Shown here: in pieces, positions 58,001-64,000 of the stretch | How the letters are laid out: each line of letters begins with the position of its first letter | Numbering within the stretch: position 1 is the first letter of the stretch | From: Diploscapter coronatus | Lineage: Eukaryota; Nematoda; Chromadorea; Rhabditida; Rhabditidae | NCBI GenBank assembly: GCA_964036155.1 | Contig: OZ038422.1 | Location: forward strand, 15,957,201 to 16,021,200 | Direction: 5' to 3' | DNA: 64,000 bases | Translations under genes and position numbers: made by a program | The notes under the pieces: model-generated | Seen by the model: only the letters and a program-made list of their open reading frames with translations | What the model was told of the DNA's origin: nothing | Databases searched by the model: none

Positions 58001-60351
58001 TCTCATTCCGTTTGGCAAAACCTTGGCAGCAATTTTTGCCCACTCATAAATACCGAGACCACCAGCTGGTTTTTGAGGACTCCACAGCATATATTCTCGC
58101 ATCGCTATGCCTTGACTGTCGAAACTGGAGTCGTATCCGAAGATGCCTGGAAGTGTATCGATGACTAAAAGTGGCAATTTTATCTGACTTTTGTAGCTTT
58201 GCTGCTTCATGAGCTGTGAGAATTGCGAAGCATTCAGAGGATTCGTCTGGCCGTCATTGATCATTGTGGCTAGCAGTTTCCCTGCGTCATAAGCATTTCC
58301 CATTGCTGTGCTCGCCGAGTAATCGTATTCCTCCATGTCATTGCTCGTGAACTAAAGCTTTGTGATTTGCAGATAATGCTCCTGTTTATATACCGGATTG
58401 TATCCATAGATGTTTTTATCCTTTCTGTCGCACAGCGGTGGACAAGATGTACTCACATCCTTGTTGTAGATCTTCTTCAGTAGGGCGTTCCATTCGTTGT
58501 TGAAATCTTTAGATGGAACATTGCGTTTTTTTCACTAAGAACGTTCAAACTTGGCTTTACAGTAGCTATATCAGTAAACATGAAGAGTGATCGATAATAG
58601 TTCCGTATCATTGGATTCGATACTTTAACTGCGCCCCCATTTCCACCAGTTTGCATTGTCATGTCTAAACCAATAAGCTACTAAAGTTTAACGAGATAAA
58701 CTAGCAGAAACCTCTGTTATTCGAATACGATGTTAGAAATATTTCAAATATAGGATCTATCTTAGGGACTGGCTCAATGCCAACGACTACGTATTTTCCT
58801 GTTTCCAGGAGACCGAAATTGTACAGCGAATCCATAAAAAGCGTAATATCTAACGGATTTTGGATGACCATAACATAGACTAAAATTAATTAACTACTAG
58901 GTAGATGTTCAAAGACCGAGATGTCAACTTCGCGTTTTCAGGTAGCTCTCTTTGACGATCCGCATCCAAGATTCAGCGCCGCTATAAACTGCACCATATG
59001 TCGGAATTTTTCCTTTGTGGGTGTAGTCGACCTGATTCAAACTATTCAATGAAGTGAAAATTTGCATTTATACTATTAAAATCCGACTATTTTGCATTGA
59101 AAATAAACGGGAGGTGGGGAAAGACACGCAACTCTAGCATTGATGAAGGAATGTTCGTTACCCGACGATACATTGCACACAACCGATTTTGTTCGTCTAT
59201 TTAAAACGGAGGCAGTTAATTGCGTGCAATGCGTCGTCGGGTAACGAACCCTTCTTCACCAATGCTAGAGTTGCGTGTTTTCTTCCTCTCCCGTCTATTT
59301 CCAACGAAAGTAGTCGGATTCGCAATATACATCGATGCCCTGCTTGCTTAAAGCATCTAGAAGTTGATCATGATCGCTTCTGTCGCCTCTTCCATCGTCG
59401 TGCATGTTGATGATCGCCACGTTTGTCCACCCAATCGACTTTGCCATGGCTGCGAATCCCCGATACAGCGCGCCCATTGTCGTTGCCATCTGCACTCCGT
59501 TTGCTATCGGAAACTTAGACTCTCCAATACCGTCGGTGCATTGCTTCAAGCATATCACTTTGTCATTGCCACTAAACATGTCGATAACAACGACTTACCA
59601 CCATCAAGGCCATTGATTCGTATGCGTCTGCCAGGTAAGATACTTCCTAAAGAATCACAAATGTGTGAATAATTATGTTGCAAGACCTTGCAATCTCCTT
59701 CAAACCCAACAACTGCCACTACCGATTCGTTCCCGAACATTAGATCGTCCATAGCCATGCTAAATTAAAATCCTAACTGCTTCTTATTCTGACCGCGATT
59801 TACTCTGAATATGCCGGGAAAGATCCTCCAAGTGGGCGCGTTTGCTTGAGGTCCTTCTTCTTGAAGATAACAGTCGGGTCCTTGAACTTGAGCATGATGT
59901 TCGATGACGTGAATGTCCCATCTGTGTTCATTCCTCCTTCCACCATTCCTAGTTTTTTTCAAATCAACACATTTTCGCAAAACTATTCTAAACCATAGTA
60001 AAAAGACATGGCAGTGTAGGTATCCCTTGGACAGTAGTCTTCATTAATGTTGACGTTGCAAGCATATCGTCCATAGAAGAGCACAAGCGGACGAAGAGAA
60101 TCATTTATGCCCTTAGGTGCAACTGTTGATCCGATTCCTGAAGCGATTGTCGACTCGTATTCGGGGAAATGCGTAGTTGACAAAAGATCGCCCTGAATTA
60201 TTTGACATTACATAAATTTAAAAAAAAAAAAAAACCGAAAAATTACCGAAGTTGTAAACGGGATGGTTACGGTTGTCTGTTCACTGGTTGACTGTGCAGA
60301 TATTAAGCAAGTTATTTGTGCCCAGAGGATAATCAAACCACATTTGATCAT
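55008..60351 (-). CDS. Receptor-type guanylyl cyclase (GCY family), roughly 1,150-1,200 residues
   Basis: Single-pass membrane cyclase making cGMP, typical of nematode sensory neurons. More than 20 exons from ATG 60351 to TGA 55008. Order: signal peptide ([16 protein letters not shown]); ANF-receptor-like ectodomain ([40 protein letters not shown]-type positions and the juxtamembrane CGFNMELCP); transmembrane helix ([20 protein letters not shown]); kinase homology domain (HDNLNPFYG, then [16 protein letters not shown] and [14 protein letters not shown]); dimerisation helix (ENLLLQLLP); cyclase domain. The cyclase has both metal aspartates ([11 protein letters not shown] and ETIGDAYM), the guanine-selecting Glu, and Arg in ASRMES. 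The motif usually reading FGDTVNTASRM is [11 protein letters not shown] here. The C-terminal tail contains YWLHAYNK. One junction (ectodomain exon ending about 59596 into the next) is out of phase as read. Two introns hold foldback elements. The orthologue is not assigned. Confidence 0.85.
56531..56746. mobile_element. MITE-like foldback (216 bp) in a cyclase intron
   Basis: The left end CAGTACTGATAAAAATTA and right end TAATTTTGGCCAGTATTG are inverted repeats. Pairing continues for about 100 bp (TATACTTTTTAATAT, GCGCTGTTCCGATCC and CTGAAATTTGACGCGCATG against their complements). It nearly fills the intron between two kinase-homology exons and creates a spurious 160-codon plus-strand open frame. 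Confidence 0.8.
59071..59330. mobile_element. MITE family A, copy 2, filling a cyclase intron
   Basis: Same family as 25861-26137. AATCCGACTA, CGGGAG, ACGCAACTCTAGCATTG, CGTTACCCGACGA and TGCACACAACCGAT appear in the same order, with GCGTCGTCGGGTAACGAACC and CCAATGCTAGAGTTGCGTGT in the other arm. The host intron is 59032-59330, so the element ends at the 5' splice site. Confidence 0.8.
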
Positions 60352-60923
60352 CCCCTAAAATATTGCAAAAATACTGTAGGTTTTGAAACTATTGCACAAG
60401 ATGAAAACTATTTGTAACCAAGGGGAATGGAGGATGAATGCACTTTGTTTTCATATCACTCTCAAACTTCGAAATAGGAGGAGCTTCGAATCCAAATGTT
60501 TTAATTTCCGGATTTCAGCGGAAACGAAAGCTATTTTGCAGTAAAACACAGCTTTTCATTCCTGTAATTAAATAATTGTAAATGCATCAAAATAGACGCA
60601 GGACCGTTGACGCACAACACTCATATTTGATATACGGTAACTTCCGTTGACGCAAGCACTTGGATACATTGAAAATAACAAATTCCCAACATAAATGATC
60701 TGAAATCATAGGCACTTCGTGCGTAAACAAAAGTTAAATTCGAGTGTAATTATGTCATATGAATATAGAATGATATAAGGCTAGGAATACGCACAACAGA
60801 TAAAGTCTAGATATCATACAACTGATTTATTCTTCTACGAAATAGGACTGCAAATAAATATATTTGATTCGCAAATAAATGCATGACCAAATAAATATGC
60901 AATTTTCGCTGAGATACATACTA
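60352..60923. other. Upstream region of the receptor cyclase
   Basis: No coding exon. ATGG/GGAATG-type sequence and AT-rich DNA only. It also forms the 3' flank of the orphan cyclase-like tail. Confidence 0.45.
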
Positions 60924-61416
60924 TCAGACTCCTATCGTTTCTCTACCAGGCATCTGTTGTCCTTTGTTCTTGTATTCCATGTACAGTCCCTTTTCTGAAT
61001 CCGGTGTTACACTTCTTTGGGCACTTTCAGGCGTTGTCGACGAATCCTAAATTGAAACTTTGAATTTAATAATAAACTTAGAAATTCGGTAGGATTAGAG
61101 CACGGACTAAAGGGTGTCTAGTTCATGTTCTAAATAATTTCGAATTTAGAGTATCGTCACCGACTTTGATTTCGAATATATTGCTCTTTATAATTGGTCT
61201 TGGAAGGTACTGATTAGCTCCTGCATCGTGGTCAGCTCCCTTCAGCCAGAACGTTTCCATGACTCCTTTGCCCAGAGTTGCTGATGGATCCAATTTTTCG
61301 TACCCCGGACCCGCACAAATTTCCCAATTTTCACCCTCTGGACCCGGACCCGACTTAGACTCGAAAAATGCGGGTCGGGTCGAGTTCATCAGCAGTCCTG
61401 CAGCAACGTTTTTCAT
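60924..61416 (-). pseudogene. Orphan cyclase-like C-terminal tail without a catalytic domain
   Basis: Two phase-consistent exons: 61416-61165, whose ATG immediately follows the acceptor CGCTTCAG, and 61046-60924. The first contains LGKGVMETFWLKGADHD, which matches the segment that closes guanylyl cyclase catalytic domains (GKG..TFWL.G). The second is DSSTTPESAQRSVTPDSEKG then YMEYKNKGQQMPG, a typical charged tail. No catalytic, kinase or membrane exon exists upstream: 61430-62160 is purine-rich spacer and the next gene lies on the other strand. Part of the first exon (about 61290-61385) is a GC-rich ACCCG repeat read as GPGPEGENW. This is probably a remnant of a second cyclase gene; an expressed 124-residue protein cannot be excluded. 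Confidence 0.5.
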
Positions 61417-62163
61417 CTGAAGCGCAATTGCGGACCTCTATTGCGGGAGTCCAAAAAAAATCAATATGACCACGTGAAAAAGAATCGTCGAATTGTATAG
61501 TGAGTATCGTTCAATTATTAGAAAATATGCTAATTAGGGATCTTTCAAATTAGTGCTACTATTGAGTCAAATGAAAAGGGCGTGGCTTGGCGGTCCCTAA
61601 TTCCAGGAGATTAAATAAAATTCGTGTGAAAATTTTAACAAGTCTTCCTCAATTTTCAGAACACGCAGATGTTTGTAGAAACATGCCAATTAGACTGACG
61701 AAATGGAAGAAGTAATAAAAGTCTAAGATATAAAGAGCTAGAAAAAGTGTAAAGAACAAGGAAACAATGAATTGAGAGAGAAACGAAGAGGGCAGAAGGC
61801 AACTGATTAGCACTGATTAATGATAAGTGAGAAGATAAGGATGGAGGAGGGATAAGTTGAAAGTGAAAGTGAATGGCAGTTTGTCTGCCTCTGCTCGCAG
61901 CTCGGACTCATTTCTGACTGCTTTGCTTGTTTGTTGACTTATTTCCCGATCAATTCACATCCGACGATGATTTATTGAGGCAAGTTTTTGATTAATTTCG
62001 GAAGTTTTCATTGTCAAAACTTTTGCGTCATTCAAATTAATGAAGATTTACTCTATTTTACGATTAAAATAAAAGTAAATATCTAAAAGCAATGCTATTC
62101 AACCAACTAGATGTCAAGAAAAATTAATAAAATTTAGAGAATAAAATTCAGTTCCAAAGCATC
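61417..62163. promoter_or_regulatory. Upstream region of the carboxylesterase gene
   Basis: A purine-rich block (61730-61870) is followed by a CT/GC-richer stretch (61880-61960, with CTGCCTCTGCTCGCAGCTCG), which is the likely promoter or 5' UTR. No TATA box is obvious. Confidence 0.35.
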
Positions 62164-64000
62164 ATGTATTGGATATCTTCCGCGATTTTATCATTTTGTT
62201 TCTTCCTTCAATGTTCTTCCTACCGTCATATCGTCTACAAGAAGATCGAAGTGAAACAAGGAGTTATTCGAGGCGAAGTTTACGAGACTGAAAATGGCAT
62301 TCAAGCAGAGGCCTATCGAGGCATCCCTTATGCGGAGCCTCCAATTGGACGGCTTCGGTGGAAGGTAAGATGTTCTCTTCGTTATTTGAAGTTTTCTTAA
62401 AGTTTGACAAAAGCATTTCGGAAAAAGTTCAAACAAGTTCTATAACTTTATCGCAAAAATATATATTTTTAAAAATTATCCCTGCTTTGCACTGGTAAAT
62501 TTCGTAATCATCAAATTCAGTTGCCAGTCCGGAAAAGCTCTTGGCGAGGAACGCGAGATGCGCTGAATGATTCGAGTATTTGCTATCAAGTGCATCAACA
62601 AACTAGTAAGATCAAGCATATTCCACAGAGCGAAGACTGCCTGTATCTAAACGTGTTTACGCCTAATGTAAGTCATTGTTCATTTTCGGGCTTTTATGAA
62701 GTTCGCTCACTATTCGTATGTAGGGACCGCAAACTCCGCTCTCTTGAATTATTCGCTGTGGTTCAAAAGCAGTCATCGGGAACTCAAAAAACGAAGCAAC
62801 TATGCTTCAAAGTGGCTAAGCATAAAAGGCATGATCCAATTCGATGAACCATCTAATAAAACGGCTATATACCAAAAATCAGCTAAAAATTCGCGTGTTC
62901 ACTCGTGCTCATAACGATTTGTGAATTGAAAACATGTTCATTTTGATGACTGCTTTTGGTGCAATTTTCAATCAAAAATCATCTTATTTTATTTTTTTTT
63001 TCGAATGCCTTAGTTACATTGTAATTGATCAGTTTGGATTGGAAATTATCGAAATCTATAAATTTCGCAAAACCATTTGCGGTCCCTAATCATATGGAAA
63101 AGTCACCTACCTTTCCTACTTTATCAGCACTACTTCACTTTCGAATTTGGTTGAATTTGCCAAGAAGTCAAGCTTTCCAATAATTTCAATCTAATATAGT
63201 CATCAATTCGATCCGATACACTTCCTGTGCTAGTCTGGATTCATGGAGGTTCGTGGACGTCTGGCTACGCCAATTCTGATATCAACGCTGACGTATGAGA
63301 TTTTCTTCAGACTTTGATTCGTTATTTTTCTAGGTTCTAACCGAGAATTTCCTGTCTCGTGGCATCATCTTCGTATCCGTGAATTATCGACTTGGGGCTC
63401 TTGGATTCATGCACAACATGCACGATGAAACAGCAAACTACGGATTGTGGGACGTTTTGATGTCGCTTTCCTGGATCAAAAGAAATATTCAGAAGGTAAT
63501 CAAATAATCATCAGAAAAAGGAAAGCTTAGATTTAGTTTGGTGGTGATCCTAATAATATAACACTGATGGGACAGAGTTCCGGAGCTGCATCAGTTGGAC
63601 TAATAGCTCTTACGAAGAGGAGTAAAGGTAATCACTGACTCATTATTATCAAAAGTAGAGAGATTGACGGTGCAGAAAAATCGAACACTGAAAGACCCTC
63701 TCGCATTGCACCGCACTGTAAATTTTCAAATAATCTGCACACAGCACACAGCGCAAAAAATCAGTCAGTACTGTGTAATTGACTACAAACACTAATGATC
63801 AAGAGAGAGTAACCTGGATATTTCAAAGGTTGAAATTTAATTTACTAAACACTCCCTACTATTCAGTAGTCGTGAATTGTTTCCAAACATGCCATCAAGT
63901 TAATACAAATTTAGGTCTGGTGCACAGAGCTATAATTATTAGCGGATTCATTTCTTCTGACTGGGCGACTCATCGGATGGGGAAATACGGTCTCGATTCA
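62164..64000 (+). CDS. Type-B carboxylesterase/cholinesterase-family protein, 5' part, runs off right edge
   Basis: Secreted or membrane-anchored alpha/beta-hydrolase acting on ester or amide substrates. Exons 62164-62364, 62521-62667, 63200-63292, 63334-63495, 63537-63627 and 63915 onward join in phase. A signal peptide (ISSAILSFCFFLQCSS) is followed by GIPYAEPPIGRLRW, SEDCLYLNVFTPN, the oxyanion-hole HGGSW, VSVNYRLGALGF, NYGLWD and IKRNIQKFGGDPNNITLMG. The nucleophile elbow GQSSGA carries the catalytic Ser. These are all standard landmarks, so it is probably an active enzyme rather than a neuroligin-type pseudoesterase. The acid and His of the triad lie beyond the window. The 532-bp second intron contains a foldback element. 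The exact substrate class cannot be told. Confidence 0.85.
62721..63088. mobile_element. Probable MITE with TAGGGACCGCAAA termini in a carboxylesterase intron
   Basis: TAGGGACCGCAAA (62721) and TTTGCGGTCCCTA (ending 63088) are perfect 13-bp terminal inverted repeats 368 bp apart. TA-starting ends fit a Tc1/mariner-type non-autonomous element. No long open frame lies inside. Confidence 0.6.

Noticed and set aside
1..64000. tRNA, rRNA, CRISPR arrays and bacterial-type operons
   Set aside because: No A-box/B-box pair, rRNA-like conserved stretch or regularly spaced repeat array was seen; the sequence is eukaryotic.

Overview
The window reads as nuclear chromosomal DNA of a nematode, probably a rhabditid. 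It is AT-rich, with many small exons split by short GT...AG introns whose acceptors fit the nematode TTTTCAG pattern. The gene set is worm-like: a levamisole-receptor-type acetylcholine receptor subunit, a worm metallothionein, SPD-2, an orcokinin (NLP-14-type) precursor, YAP-1 and a receptor guanylyl cyclase. Exon models were built by hand from splice signals, codon phase and family resemblance; almost every junction was checked for reading phase. No database search was possible.

Layout, left to right: 3'-truncated acetylcholine receptor subunit (minus, 1-993); metallothionein (minus, 1755-2277); Cys/Thr-rich secreted protein with a 30-bp tandem repeat (plus, 4032-6658); centrosomal spd-2 (minus, 8491-14417); small GYF-domain/zinc-finger protein (minus, 15550-17209); broken coding fragment beside a 106-bp palindrome (17.7-18.1 kb); second Thr-rich secreted protein (minus, 18276-19776); small secreted-protein exons (plus, 20.4-21.5 kb); BPI/LBP-family lipid-binding protein (minus, 21981-24538); 70-residue protein (minus, 27414-27757); orcokinin-like neuropeptide precursor (minus, 28428-30001); about 9 kb of mostly gene-free DNA with one candidate cationic secreted peptide (plus, 33424-33797); yap-1 (minus, 39227-42824) with a long 5' flank; mitochondrial ribosomal protein L28 (minus, 49852-51554); ribophorin II (minus, 52214-54273); receptor guanylyl cyclase (minus, 55008-60351); orphan cyclase-like C-terminal tail (minus, 60924-61416); and the 5' part of a type-B carboxylesterase (plus, 62164 to the right edge).

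The genes do not form one pathway. Most sit on the minus strand, and unrelated housekeeping genes (spd-2, mrpl-28, ostd-1) lie among neuronal and secreted-protein genes. The striking non-genic feature is a set of about a dozen small hairpin elements (MITE-like inverted repeats of 50-370 bp) in introns and spacers. Two copies of one 260-280-bp family are present, and one of them abuts a 5' splice site of the cyclase gene. Other points worth a second look are three GC-AG introns, a 21-cysteine metallothionein, a receptor cyclase with histidine in place of the usual catalytic asparagine, and an orcokinin gene in which three peptides are each encoded by their own 45-bp exon.
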